Source of the DNA: Linyphia triangularis
Taxonomy: Eukaryota; Arthropoda; Arachnida; Araneae; Linyphiidae
Assembly: GCA_963978545.1 (NCBI GenBank)
Contig: OZ021727.1
Location: 18,302,743-18,366,742, forward strand
Direction: 5' to 3'
DNA: 64,000 nt
Positions 12,926 to 25,218 of this stretch are shown here, piece after piece (the stretch's first letter is position 1; each line of letters starts with the position of its first letter). A model generated the notes under the pieces. The model had not been told where the DNA came from, made no database searches, and worked only from the letters and a program-made list of their open reading frames with translations. The position numbers were made by a program, and so were the translations under genes.

Positions 12926-13465
12926 GACTAAGAGGCGATATCAAGTTTATGTATCCCATCGAACATCATTCTGAATTTTTTTTTATATAGAATGTTGAGA
13001 AAAGAGAGTAGATTTTACGAATCCCCTGGTCTGCCGTGGCAAAAATGGCCGAAACTGGTTGACAATTGAAATTACTTTCTATGAAACCTTGAAATTTGGT
13101 GAGCAGGTACGAAAAAGATCTCTTAATGAAATGAATTTCAAATTCCATTCAAATCGACGAATAAGTTGATTTTTTTTTTTTATAAGCGATATAAGGGTCC
13201 TTTCCCTTCTGTTATCTTTTAAGGCATAGAGAACCCTAAAAATACTGCTCTGAATAAATTGTTTTCATTTAATGTCTATGAAAATTAAAATAGCGAAATG
13301 CAAAACCAGGTGGAGCCACTGCATATGCATTGACGTAAGGATTTCAAACATAAAATAAAATATATTAGACGCTATTTTCTAGTTTTTAATTTATGCCACT
13401 TCATTAAGGGATCTTTTTCGTATATACTAATCATATTTCAAGATTTTATAGAAAGTAGTTTCTAA
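12926..13465. mobile_element. Partial relative of the 55817 foldback MITE
   Basis: After TA at 12924-12925, the left end GACTAAGAGGCGAT and the block CCCATCGAACATCATTCTG through TCTGCCGTGGCAAAAATGG match the arms of the 55817-56474 element. Inner arms 13069-13140 and 13384-13462 are inverted repeats of each other (AAAGATC and TTTCTAT blocks). The outer right terminus is not recognisable. Confidence 0.65.
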
Positions 13466-13469
13466 ATGC

Positions 13470-14069
13470 ACTGGGCTAGCAGCTTATAACATGGCGAGTA
13501 TAGGGAATGATTGTTACTAGGACTTCCTCTAAATAAGCACTCCTTTTAAAATCCTTGAATGTATTTTGTGGTATTATATTTATGATCTTTTAATTTCATA
13601 TCTAGATGAGTTTTCTAAAGCGTAAAAAATTTCATTTAAGAAAACAGTTTAAGACCTTTTTATTTAAGATAACATAGCTTCTGAACACAAATCAACGCAT
13701 CTCAAACAAAATTTGACAGTTCATCAAAAAGCTGGAATTTTTAAGAAGTTGATGGTTGTAAAGGCATCTCGTTGCCATAGTTACCATCGCTTAAATGTCA
13801 GGGAGAGTCTGGGGACCTTCTTGTCTCATCCGTCTTCCTCCCTTCGTTCCAAATGACGACCCTTCCCCCCCCCCCCCTTCTCCTTTTCTACATAAGAACA
13901 ACACCTTCGTTTTCCTTCGAAACCATCCCTTGCCAGGTTTCTTCTCGGTATCTTTTAGTAGAGAAACTTTTTTTTTTTCAGTTTAATGTTTGGGAATTCT
14001 AAAAAGAAACAACGAGGGGAAAAGAGAGTGTTTAAAAGAGAGATAATTTTGATGTCGATGGGAGTAATT

Positions 14070-14101
<32 letters not shown>

Positions 14102-15653
14102 GGCTTGTCTTAAAATAGAGATAGTGAAGATGAAAATTTATAATATATTCTTACGAGTTTTCTCAGAGAAAATGATGACTCATAAAAAAAGTTTTTAATA
14201 TAAATCCTTTACATGAAATTGCCAATTTTTATATTCATTAACACAGCCCCGATTCTGTAAACAGAGTGTGCTTGGTGTTTGCATCTAATTTTAAATATCA
14301 AAAACATTTCTATCAGCAAAACATGCGGCAAACTACGCTTCAAAATTTATTTATAAAAAATGAATGTCAATTTATGCACTCGCATCCAAATATCTTTAAT
14401 TTATTCTGATTAAAACAATTTTATTAGTTATTTATTTAAAAAAAAGTTTCGGCAACAGGAAAGAATTTCAACAATAGTCGGTTCAATGCAATTTTAACGT
14501 GGTTGGATGATGGCAAGTTGGTTGATTAGTATTCAATAAAAGCGACCTTTTAGTGACAATAACAGCCACCAAAATTTGATAGTATGCATTGTAATAGACA
14601 TCGAATCTATCTGCCAAGTTTCAGTCCCATTGGATGACAGAGAGGGAATAAATTAGGCGTCCGCAGATATTCCTTCAATCGACACACACACAAAATCAAA
14701 GTTAATATAAAGGATTTAAAAACTACAATTTATTCTTCGTTTCAAAAGGCTCACAAAGCCTCCATAGATAATAATCAGGGGAGCTTCACTATGGGGTAAA
14801 GTTACTTTAAAGCTCTTCTCACGATGAAGTCTCACTTTCGCCACGATTTTCAATTTAAAAAAAAAGTTCAATTTTTTGTGCATTATTAAAAAAAATAATA
14901 ACTGTTTTTATCAAATCAATTTAATATAAGATATCTTATCTGTATAAGAGGAGTTTAAACTGAGTGGTGTTATTATCAGTTCTAACAATTCTGCTTTTAA
15001 GTCCAGAAGTGCAATCTATTAGGGCTAGTCTGTTATCTCACAGCCTGAACATTTCTCCACCAAGTTGCAATGCAGTAATGGGCATACAATCAAACCATGC
15101 GTTGTGTTAAGAGTAAAACCTTTTGTTCAGAAATTAATATTAACTTACTCCACTTTGACTTCGACCCCTTCATATGAAACTATAGTGACACTTCTAAGAG
15201 AGACAGAAATCCGCCAGATTGGCCCCGTTTCCAACCCGTACCCAAAATCTAATTAGACCAAAGTTTATACAGATTTTTAAACCTGTAATAGAAAAGACGA
15301 TTACTAACATCACCATATTGAAATCATTTGAGATGGAAGAACCACTATGAAGAATTTCCGTCGAATCCGGTACCAGAATTTTTTTTTTTTTAAACTGACG
15401 TACTTTCAGCAATATTGGTTGTACTTTCAAAAATTTTATAATCGTCAATTGTAGTCCGTCCTGTAGTTGGCAGTCAACACTCATTGGTGTTGACAGTTAC
15501 ACCAAGAAGTAAGAAGATATTGGCCGAATTCCGTTTTGTCATTTTTCCACATTATTTATTCACCACATTAAGTATCAAAGACGTCCTCTTTGAAGTGCGA
15601 TTTAGGTTGTTCACTGGGCTTAAATGTAAACTTCATAAATTTCGTATCATAAA
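13470..15653. other. Unassigned DNA around a family A copy
   Basis: Apart from family A (14172-14717), a C tract (about 13866) and a T tract (14073-14101), nothing is recognised. A weakly coding-like stretch at 15065-15256 shows no motif. Confidence 0.5.
14172..14717 (-). repeat. Family A repeat, minus-strand copy
   Basis: TAAATCCTTTA at 14201 and TATAAAGGATTTA ending at 14717 form inverted ends. The interior aligns along its length in reverse to 18653-19173, including a GATGACGG-like block, TTTCAGTCCCATTGG and CAAAATTTGATAG. No coding frame was found. Confidence 0.82.
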
Positions 15654-17245
15654 CTAGAGGTTTAAAATATAACACAGATTTCAATTACATTTAATACTGG
15701 TCCCTGCATTAAAATCTGCGTTGGAATGGCGTAATTCACCGCTTTTGTTTTCATAAAGAAAAAGTGCCATGTCGGTGATATTTTTGGTGATAATTATTAC
15801 TCTGGCAAACAAGCACTGCCAGAAAGGATAGTTTGACGATATATTTTTCGATAATTATTCGATTATCCTTTTGAGTAAGTGAAACAGAGGAGGATCAATA
15901 ATCATTAATGGGCAACACTCAAGGGAAGAAAACTCTTTAGTGACATTCATTTTTAAACTTTTTGCGCTTTAATCGCATTTTTATGGAAATTTTGGAGGTG
16001 GAGATGGTTTGAGCAACTTAAAAGGATTACCACAGAGATTTTGATCAAAATCATTAGAGGCGTGATTTAACAATTGCTGATTTTTATTTAAATGACAGCT
16101 ATTTTATGCATTTGCGTAATTTTGACGAAAACCTCATTGACAAGTCTCATGGCCATTACTAACCCTTATACAAAATTTGTGCATCATAGGTCACTCCGTT
16201 CGGAAGTTATGCTGACCATAGACTGACAAAGAATTTTTTTTCCTAGACAACTTTTTTACTTTCAACTACCCATATGTATACATAGGGTAATGAAAGTATA
16301 GCATTCGGTCAAATTTTTTTTTTTTTTTTTTTTTTGCATTTCTCCAAATTTTGGAACACTCTGATTTCAAAAAAGTGATCTAGAAAAAATGTCTGTCTGT
16401 ATATGTGTCTATAGTCAGCATAACTCCCGAACAAATTGACCTACGATGTTCAAATTTGCTATGCGGGTTGCTGGTGGCCATGGCACCTAAAATTAAGTCT
16501 TTCGTCAAAATCGCGCATGCGTATAAGGTAGCTCAAAAGGTAGCTAAAATCAGGTTTTTCAATGATTGCTAAAAAACGGCTCTAACCATTTTGATAGAAA
16601 TCGCTGTGCTAATGCCTCTTAAGGTGTTCTAAACATCCCCACCACCGAAATTCCCGTGAAAATGCTTCAACGGCGTAAAAAGTGAAAAAACGAATGCCTT
16701 TAACCTTCTGAGGGTCACGGGCGTATATATCCGTCATATGATCCCCAGCTTTTCCAGCAATACATAACCTTTTTAAATTTATAAATAAAATGTAAAATAA
16801 AATATTTTTTTAATCTTTTTATTAAGATGATAGTTTAAAACCTACTTAAAACAAAATAAATAAAAAATAATTTAAAAAAATTATATATTTGGATCAGAAA
16901 TAAAATTTAAAAATTATTGCAGGGAAAACTGTATAATTTCGCCCATTCCCTTGACGCTCAGAGGGTTAACACAAAATTCTCTTTCCTTGAGCATACCTCA
17001 TCTACGATCGTTCTTTCTTCTCTCCACAGTTTCGCTTATAACAAAGGATAATATAAGGATTGTTTAACAGTATATCGCCATTTTAGAGAAGTTTTTTTTT
17101 ACCCATACAAGAATTACATAAAAAAATACTGCCAAACTGACCATTTCCTCTAAATGGATGATGAAAATATAAAAACGGTAACTGAAGCAAATCAACATCA
17201 GTATTATAGTGTGACTGAAAGTTGTGCGATGTTCCACACCCCTAG
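15654..17245. mobile_element. ~1.6-kb foldback element with ~640-bp inverted arms (family C, copy 1)
   Basis: The outer ends are CTAGAGG and CCCCTAG. The left arm, for example GATTATCCTTTTGAGTAAGTG and TTTTGATCAAAATC, recurs inverted in the right arm, for example TATAACAAAGGATAAT and GATAGAAATCGCTG. At the centre (about 16240-16300) a small secondary palindrome CTACCCATATG...CATAGGGTA sits beside a T tract. The right arm is split by a TTAA MITE at 16704-16965. No coding region was found. A one-armed relative is at 45547-46545. Confidence 0.75.
16704..16965. mobile_element. 262-bp TTAA MITE (piggyBac-like), nested in foldback arm
   Basis: TTAA at 16700-16703 and 16966-16969 flanks imperfect inverted termini CCTTCTGAGGGTCACGGG and CCCTTGACGCTCAGAGGG. 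A second copy lies at 24865-25124. It interrupts the right arm of the foldback element 15654-17245, and the arm sequence continues across it. Confidence 0.85.
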
Positions 17246-18652
17246 TTTTTAACTCTTTCGCTCGTTTCAAAATGACAAGCAAAAATGATAAAAAAAAATT
17301 GAAGATATTTTTAACCAAATGCAGTACTTTAATTACCTAATATTGAATTGAATAATTTGAAAGTGAAAGATTAATCATGCTTTTTTGAAAAGTTTTTTTT
17401 CCTTCAAATTTATCGTCGGATTTTCTCCGTTTCATTAAAAAATGCAATACTTTTCGAACAAAAAATAAGCATAAATACCGAGCCATCAAAAGAGTTGTTT
17501 TCTATTAGTAGAGAAGAATAAAAATGCTACATAGCCAACTCAGTCTTAAATATTTAATTTAATTTTTGAAAAACAGACAAGTGCTTCGAAATATCTTTCA
17601 ACACACCAACCGCCACAAGTATCAGTAAGCAAGTTTTCTTCGAAGTGTTCTTTAGACGCTTTAAAACTCTCGAAAGTAAACCTCACACTTTTCTTTAAAA
17701 GCAAAATAAAGTGGAAGAAAACTCCAGAAATTTTCACACTTTTTTTTTTCTCTCTTCAATGACCCTTCTCTAGTTGAGACAGTTCCCAATATTTCGAGCA
17801 GAAATCGTCAAGCGATATTAGAATGATAAAAAAGAATCCCGCCTTGAAAAAAAAAAAAAATATCTCCTTTTTTTTCCAGAAAAGAAGAGCGAACCCAAAA
17901 ATCAAAGCCCCCCACCGGAAATTTAGCAAGTTCTTCCAACGAAAATGTTCAGGAACCCGTTAACCGTAGAAGTAAAATAAAAAAAGAAAAATAATAAATA
18001 AAAAGATGGTAGCTGGAGATCACAAGAGATAAGAAGAAAAGAAAACAAAAAAAAAATGAAATATCCAAGACTCTTCAATTTTCGTTAAGTTTTCGTCTTC
18101 CATCTGAAATCTGCCTTGGGGATACGAAAACGGTGCCGCTATATTTCTCTTGCTTCTCCTCTCCTAAACTTTATTCTTTAATAATTGAGATTCCAGAATT
18201 CCTGGACTAAAGTTGAAAGTATCGTCTTCATCCGCAATACAGATTTTGCATATCCGAACGGCCATGGTTCTCTTCTCTATCTTTTTTTTTTTTTTTTTCG
18301 TTATTTTTGTTGTTCATTTTGAAATGATATTTTTCTAGGCTATTAAATTCCCATTTCATGCGTGAGACGGCATCACTTTGGGAGATCTACTGGATTGAAG
18401 GATGGGTCAGGGATTTTGACGGAGATTCCACCAATGTATATATATATATTTAATTCTACAAGATGTAGAGAATTTGAAATTCAAAGCAGATGTGAGGTTC
18501 AGATTTTAAAAGTGAAAAAAAAAATTGAATTTTTAAAAACTAAAGATTAGTTTGGTATATTGTCCAGTTTTCTTCAGTACTTAAGAAGACTTAGTACTTT
18601 TAAATTAAAAAAAAAATTATTTGATAATTTTATTTCATGTTTTTTTATATTT
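17246..18652. other. Unassigned DNA
   Basis: No gene. The block 17.75-18.36 kb is unique, purine-rich on the plus strand, and ends in a T tract. Confidence 0.5.
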
Positions 18653-19210
18653 TAAATCCTTTATATTAACTTCAATTGTGTATGTGTGCGTGCATGTGTA
18701 TGTCGATGGGGAAGGGGGGGGGGGGGCAAATCTGAGGACGCCTAATTAAGCCCCTTTCCCTGTCATCCAATGCCTCAAGCTTGGAAGATCGATTCGATGT
18801 CGATTACAATACATTCTATCAAATTTTGGGGCAATTACTGTCATTAAAAAGTTGCTTTTACGGAACACTAATAAACTAACTTGCCGTCATCCAATCGCTT
18901 TAAAATAGAATTGAACCGACCATTGTTTTCCTGATGCCAAAATTTTTCTCATAAATACATAATAAAATTGTTTTAATCGGAATAAATTAAAGATATTTGG
19001 ATGTGGATGTGAAGTTTATTTTTAATAAATTTTGAAACGTAGTTAGTCGCACATTTTACTGATAGAAATGTTTTTGATATTTAAAATTAGATGCGAACAC
19101 CAAGCACGCCCTGTTTACAGAATCGTCGCTGTGTTAATGAATATAAAAATAAGCAATGCATATAAAGGATTTACATTAAAACCTTTGTTTTTAAGGGTTA
19201 TATTATTTTT
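18653..19210 (+). repeat. Family A repeat, fullest plus-strand copy
   Basis: TAAATCCTTTATATTAACTT at the left and ATATAAAGGATTTA at 19173 are inverted ends about 520 bp apart. A further ~35 bp (AAAACCTTTGTTTTTAAGGG) is shared with other copies. A poly-G tract lies at about 18714-18726. The family has at least five members in this window. Confidence 0.82.
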
Positions 19211-19372
19211 TTATACATGGTATCAATTTAGTTTATACTCAAATTAAAAGTATGCTATATTTTATTTTAAAAAAGCAAACCATATTACTTTTTCATTTAT
19301 AACTTTTATTTTCTCTTAACGGGAATTTTCAAACTTCATCGCATCTTTCCTTACTAACCAGTAGATATATAC

Positions 19373-19407
<35 letters not shown>

Positions 19408-20416
19408 AAATTGTTGTGCATAACCTTCAGATCAAACCGAGGTTAAAAATGCATATGTTCTATTATTTTTATAAAAATATTTAAAAATACTTTATCTTTG
19501 GGGGAAAAAAAGAGGTCCTTCTAAAAAATTATTGTAAGATTGATTTCAATTTAAAAAAAAAAAAAAAAAAAATGACATATCTTCTTACCAAACTTAACCT
19601 CAGTATCTTGCGTATCATCTATTTAATCAGTAGAGAACATTTCAAACTCATTCGCTATGAATTTCCTAAGGTAGGGTACGTTAAAAATAGGTAATTTAGC
19701 ATTACAGATATAAGGGGTATTCCCCTTAAAATAAATTCTTCCCTTTTAATTAGATGCAAAAATTTTCAATCTATCATTCAGCTCACTAAGATAACTAACT
19801 CATTCTTCCAAAACTAACTCCCCCTTTCTTTCAAGAAACACTTTATTTGATAAAACAATAAATATTAAAATAAAAAGTAACGGAACGTTATGCAGAACAT
19901 CTTTTGAGCTGAGTTTTTTCTGTCTTCGCATCACTAACAAAAGCTTACGACCAAACGCAATAGCACATTTAAAAATAAATCAAATTTTTCAAATTGAGTT
20001 CGCCCACAACAAACCCGTATTTAGTACTTTTCCTTCACGTATTTCGACTTCAAGTTGTCTATGACACTATTATGCATAAGTTCCATAAAATGTAGTTACG
20101 AATTAACAACAATTGCCTTATAAGCACAGCAATTCGCTCCAACATTAAATCATTCAAATTTGGAATAATTTACAAATCACTAAACTCTCTATTTCCCTGA
20201 AAATTGATGAAACCTAGTATCACAAATTTTTTTTTTAAATCCTTAATTCAAATATGGAATAGTAAGATGTCGTCAGTGATGTTTTAAATGTTCTATTCAA
20301 TTTTAAGTATATGATGTCTTATTTTTGTATAATGACCTCTTATGACAAAATAAAGACCATTAAAAAACTCTTTAAAAGAACACATATTCCTTAAAACTAT
20401 TTTTTTTATAAAAGCA
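19211..20416. other. AT-rich unassigned DNA
   Basis: Only homopolymers are seen (T tract 19376-19404, A tract near 19553-19571). Confidence 0.5.
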
Positions 20417-20560
20417 TAAACTATACATTTATAATAAAAAATAAATTATACATTTATAATAAAAAAAAATAAACTATCCATTTATAAAAAATAAACAATA
20501 CATTTATATTAAAAAATAAACTATACATTTATAATAAAAAAAATAAACTATACATTTATA
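20417..20560. repeat. AT-rich minisatellite
   Basis: About five units of 27-32 bp contain AAACTATACATTTATA followed by a short A-rich spacer. Confidence 0.85.
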
Positions 20561-20716
20561 CCAAATGAACCATATTTGGAGGCAAAATGACTACTTGAAT
20601 AGCCAGCATTGCTTGTTGTTTTGTACTGCAGATACATAAAGCAACACGAGATCTTACATGGTATATGCTCCCATACTTTTCTGTATTCAATGGCTCAATT
20701 AGCCCAATCCATTATA

Positions 20717-20893
20717 GCCGACCAAACGGTATAGTGGTTAGCGTGCTGGCTTCTAGACCGCGAGGTTGCGGGTTCGAGTCCCGTGTAGGCATGGGTGTTT
20801 GTAAATGTATGTTGGTTTGTTAAATGACGAAATGTTTCGGCGCATTATAGCCCTCGTGTTGCTGACGGCGCCAGATAATCTGAATACAACCAA
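20717..20893 (+). mobile_element. tRNA-derived SINE, family 1, copy 1
   Basis: The head carries a pol III box A (TATAGTGGTTAGCGTG) and box B (GGTTCGAGTCC), with a CTTCTAG anticodon-like loop (TCT, arginine-like). A tRNA-unrelated body of about 100 bp follows, ending ...GAATACAACCAA. It is flanked by the perfect 14-bp target duplication CCCAATCCATTATA (20703-20716 and 20894-20907), proving insertion by LINE-type retrotransposition. Confidence 0.93.
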
Positions 20894-20907
20894 CCCAATC
20901 CATTATA

Positions 20908-22054
20908 TTTACGTATCGCCACGGTCGATGTATATTAGGCACCGATTTCCCTCCCTGACTGACTTAAGAGTTCTGTAAATGTTCTTTCTCCTTTAGTACA
21001 GTTTTCTAAAGGAGAAAAAACGAGCCTGATTCTAGACGATATGAAAGCGAATTTACAAAATAGAACATAGGAAAAAAAATTATAATTTTATTTTGATTGT
21101 TGAGCTTGAATGAACCATATTAGATTGTTACGGTATGTGCAACTAGAAGAAAGCTTCTACACACGCTATACCAAAGCAAATCCTACAAATAGGCAAAAGA
21201 AGGAAATTTAGTAATGAATACTAAATAAACGTCAATCCTGCAAAATTTGCCAATTACTTTTGTTGTATATGAAAGTGTTCATTACATTTGGAGACACACT
21301 CATGTAAGAATTGGCTATTTTTATTTTAAAAAAATAACGAACGGTAAAAGCATAAAAGTAATTCTACATCACTAAAGATTAATGTTCTAAACTAAGACAA
21401 AAATATAATTTCATTAATTAAAATGCTAAAACGCTACGAGGTAACAAAAAGAGTTTTTTCGTTATTCAAATTTATCGAATTTCCATTGAATACTTTTATG
21501 TTATTCAAAAGCAAGTTTCGTTTACCGCTCATATTTTTCTAACTTATTGATGGATGGCTTTCTCAGTTAGAAAGCAAATAGTGTAAGACAAATAATTATA
21601 ACAGCATTTTTAGAGGAAAATCTACAGACCTTTTTATCGTACTTATCTGCTAACAGTAATGATAATTATATTATAATGCTGTTTTGTATTTGACACTTGC
21701 GTATCAAAGTAATTAAATCACACCTCTATGCGACACTTATCCAGTAAATAATTATTTTTATTTCTGCTCTTATCTCATAAACTAAAGAATACACTTTTTC
21801 AAAAAGTGTATCCTACAAAATGAAAGTGATAAAAAAAATAACAATTTAAAAATAGATCAAACAAATAAGCACGTTTAAATATAAATCAGGGAAAATGTAT
21901 TGGATCTTGCTTGAAATTTGACAGCTAACATCTCATTTAAAACCATACACCTAGCGCCATCTACTTTAAAAAGAATGTACTACTGATGAGACTCGCTTTA
22001 TCTTTGAAATAAAACTGAAAGATTGATTGAAAGATTCAGATGAGAGTTCATGCA

Positions 22055-22127
<73 letters not shown>

Positions 22128-23533
22128 AATTAACGAAAGCATGGAGACTTTATAGAATATTATGAAATATTTAAATAATGAATCCTACTGAAGAATCTCT
22201 TCAGATATAAAACTCACAAATTCAAAAAGCATACTTCGTTTTTTTAGACCTCATCTATACGCTTGTATGGATATTTTATTTATTAAACTGAAAGGAAAGC
22301 TAATGTTTATCAAATTTTTTTTAATTCGACGTTAAAATGCAAATAAAATAAAATAAAATTTTACCCTCCAGTAGTCCAGTTAACAAAGAGAAGCAATTAA
22401 TAGGGTATACTGAAAATATGCGATAGAGGTAGGTTGGTAAATAATATTAATAATGGTGATGCGTCTTGTCATAAACTATTTCTATTGTATCGAAGCAAAT
22501 ATCGGAAGAGAACCTGTCCCCAACAACCAGCTGTAATTTTTAAATTTTTGAAGTAGGGAGTAAATTTTTGAACTGTCATAAATTCGCTTTCGATTCTCTT
22601 TTGTGGATTACAAGCAAAATTTTGATTAATTATACTGTTACGAATTTTCTTCTGAAATAAATGATGACACTGGAATACAACTTCTATACTTCACTAAGAA
22701 TCGTACTCTTCTTGAAACAGTTGCAGTAAAACGCATTAAAGCTAAAATCAGAGCTTTTAATCTTTCCGTATCAACAGCAGTGAAACAAAACTTCTGCCAT
22801 TCGGAAAACCTCAGAGCTGCATCCACAGTAGTCCATCCTCAGACATGAACAGACAGAATTGGATTGGACTGACCCTAATTATTTCTCACACGAGCATTTT
22901 ATAAGCAGGCAACTTTCTTCAAAATTCTAGAAATATTGGGATAAAACTATCTTGTACCACTACTTTAAAGCTTGAATTTCCGGTACTATTTAGAATTTTT
23001 ACATTAATAAAAAGCTGTAAATAAAAGTGGTTGTAAAACTAAAAGGGAATTAAAATTTACAATACATTTACATCATACACAATTATTTACAAATTACCGA
23101 TCGTAGCATTATCTAAAAAGCTTTTCTCTCGCTTTTCTCCTTTCTCTATAGAGATACTGTGCTACTTACTCGAAGTCAAAGAAGGCTTAATAATTACCAT
23201 GGAGTTCTATATTACCTATTCTCCCTCAACGTGTGTTGGTTGCCAAAAACAGCATATGTCCCAGCATTAGATGAGAAGCAGCATGCTAGCTATTCAAATG
23301 GAATCATCTGCTATTATAAACCTATTAAAAGGCAATCATTTCAGAAACAGAATTGTCTCCCAGCATGTGGATGGTATTGGTTTCAATTAACCTTATTAGC
23401 TATCTACATTTGATTTCAAAAATGAGTGTACGCCTGTGATTGGGAATAGTTTCGAAATAATATTTGGTGAGAGTATTCCTAAAAAGTTTACTCAGAAAAA
23501 GTTACGAAATTCCCATTTGAATCATATAGTGCC
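20908..23533. other. AT-rich unassigned DNA
   Basis: Only the (AT)n tract at 22059-22124 is notable. Open frames of 60-84 codons here lack recognisable motifs. Confidence 0.5.
22059..22124. repeat. (AT)n microsatellite
   Basis: About 33 uninterrupted AT units. Confidence 0.97.
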
Positions 23534-23546
23534 TGAAAACTTTCTC

Positions 23547-23716
23547 GGCCCACCTAATGGCCGTGTGGTTAGGGCTCTGAACTAGCATGTCAAAGGTGCA
23601 TGGTTCAAATCCTTAGTTAGACCTGGATGTTTCTTTGTGGTTCGGAATCAGCATTTACCTGTAGGCCCTGGCCTAATTAGCAGTCGTTGTGTATAAAAAT
23701 AGGCCAACCAACCAAT
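23547..23716 (+). mobile_element. tRNA-derived SINE, family 2
   Basis: A 170-bp unit has box A-like TGGCCGTGTGGTTAGGGC and box B GGTTCAAATCC, a body unrelated to family 1, and a tail GGCCAACCAACCAAT. It is flanked by the perfect 13-bp duplication TGAAAACTTTCTC (23534-23546 and 23717-23729). The CCAACC-rich tail resembles that of family 1, suggesting a shared LINE partner. Confidence 0.88.
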
Positions 23717-23853
23717 TGAAAACTTTCTCCCTGGAAGCTATAACAAGGCTCAGTAGCCTACTTTGATCTTTCTCCAGAGTAGTATTGTTTTATCAGCTTT
23801 TGCATGAGAAAATATCTAATCCAGTCAACCAAGCAATTATCAAACAAACATAT

Positions 23854-24211
23854 TGTTAAGCCTCGTGACGAGTAAAGAAAGTCTCGCGACAAGAAAAGGT
23901 GGCAACGCTACTGAAGATTGAGAAAGGCATCTGGGGCTCGAGAATATGAGATGATGTTCGGAAAAAGATGTCATTTTGATATGGCTTGGTTTCGAACTGG
24001 ATTTTCACCATGTAAGGAGTCAGTTACGTAGGCTCTCCTTTTGTAAGGAGTTCATGTTGTAAATATCTCATGTAAATTTCCTCTTAAGATTAATTAAAGT
24101 AACTTATCCATCAAGGAATGTTTTTAATTATTTGAAGTCTGCGTTTTAATGTTACCTTTCAGCAAAAACTTTTATTCCATCCACATCTTTGCACTTTGTT
24201 TCGCAGGGACA
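23854..24211 (+). mobile_element. Candidate solo LTR
   Basis: It begins TGTTAAGCCTCGTGACGAG and ends CGCAGGGACA (TG...CA). An identical 8-bp AAACATAT flanks both sides (23846-23853 and 24212-24219). Less AT-rich than its surroundings, no frame. Eight bases is longer than usual LTR duplications, so another element class or chance is possible. Confidence 0.35.
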
Positions 24212-24313
24212 AAACATATTTTGCTAAATAGACATTCCTGCATTTTTAAAAAAATTTATTATTCAATTCTAAACGTTTCGAAACGGTCATAAACAGAAAA
24301 ATTTCTGCACACT

Positions 24314-24352
<39 letters not shown>

Positions 24353-24591
24353 GCAACCAAAGTTCACTTGTTAGTTTTCGAAAAACGACGCATTCAGTTG
24401 GAAGATGATGTGACGTCACTACATCTGAAACAACTTGGCTTTAAGCGCAGCAGCTGAAACCAGTTTTGCAGGTTTCTCGCAAATCGCGACAGCCGGTACG
24501 GGATATAGCAATTGTCTACGTAACACACGCCAAAATTTGGCAGAAATCTCACGATAACTATAGAAACGGAAGAATATTTTGACGTCACAGC

Positions 24592-24769
24592 CAGGGCAGT
24601 AGACAAGGGAGGGACCGCCGGGACACCCCACCCCCCATCCCGAAATTGTGTGAAATCTTGTTTTACCACTTACCCTCCTTTATCATTTGTAACTTGTTAT
24701 ATGTATTTAATCAAATCTTCGATTATAACCCCCCCCCCCCCCCGAAAAATAAACCTGGTTACGGACTTG
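24592..24769. mobile_element. 178-bp hAT-type MITE with 8-bp target duplication
   Basis: It is flanked by the exact duplication GTCACAGC at 24584-24591 and 24770-24777. The ends CAGGGCAGTAGACAAGG and CCTGGTTACGGACTTG are imperfect inverted termini of hAT style, with a poly-C tract near the right end. The insertion interrupts family D copy 1, and the site is empty in copy 2. Confidence 0.75.
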
Positions 24770-24864
24770 GTCACAGCTATAGAGGATCGTTTTGATCGGA
24801 CTGCAATCGGATGAGGTTTTCGGGCATTTCCTTTTCTTAATATTTAAATAACTAATTTCTTTAA

Positions 24865-25124
24865 CCCACTGACGGCACGTATATATACGACATTTGAACC
24901 CCAGTTTTTCCAGCAATACACAACATTTTTAAATTTATAAATAAAATTTAAAATAAAATATTTTTTTAAATATTTTTATTAGGATGATAGTTTATAACCT
25001 ATCTAAAACAAAATAAATAAAAAAAAAAAATTTTAAAAATTATGCATTTGAATTAGAAATATAATTTAAAAATTGTTGCAGGGAAAACAACTATAGAATT
25101 TCACCCATTCCCATGACCGTCAGT
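24865..25124. mobile_element. ~260-bp TTAA MITE, copy inside family D
   Basis: The left end is TTAA-CCCACTGACGGCACG. The right end, ATGACCGTCAGT, has a decayed flank (GAGA instead of TTAA). The interior aligns along its length with 16704-16965, for example TCCAGCAATACA, AGGATGATAGTTTA and TTGCAGGGAAAAC. The empty site in family D copy 2 reads TTTTTTAAAGAAATTTTG. Confidence 0.78.
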
Positions 25125-25218
25125 GAGAAGAACTTTTATTTGAATATTTGGAATCAGAAAGAAATTCTTCATCAATATAAACTAATTTCTCTCGTTTTTA
25201 AAAAATGCGGGAAATGTC

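Larger units (their letters stand above)
24231..25218. mobile_element. Family D repeat, copy 1, carrying two nested insertions
   Basis: Inverted ends GACATTCCTGCATTTTT and AAAAAATGCGGGAAATGTC bound the element. Comparison with 53855-54376 shows two extra inserts: a 178-bp hAT-type MITE (24592-24769) and a TTAA-flanked MITE (about 24865-25124). A poly-T tract (about 24319-24346) lies in the left part. Confidence 0.75.

Noticed and set aside
16238..16345. rho-independent-type terminator at the palindrome and T tract
   Set aside because: It is the centre of a foldback repeat in a eukaryotic genome, not a bacterial terminator.
20717..20800. tRNA gene
   Set aside because: Box A and box B are present, but stems are imperfect and the sequence is part of a 177-bp unit with a target duplication and two sister copies; it is a SINE head.
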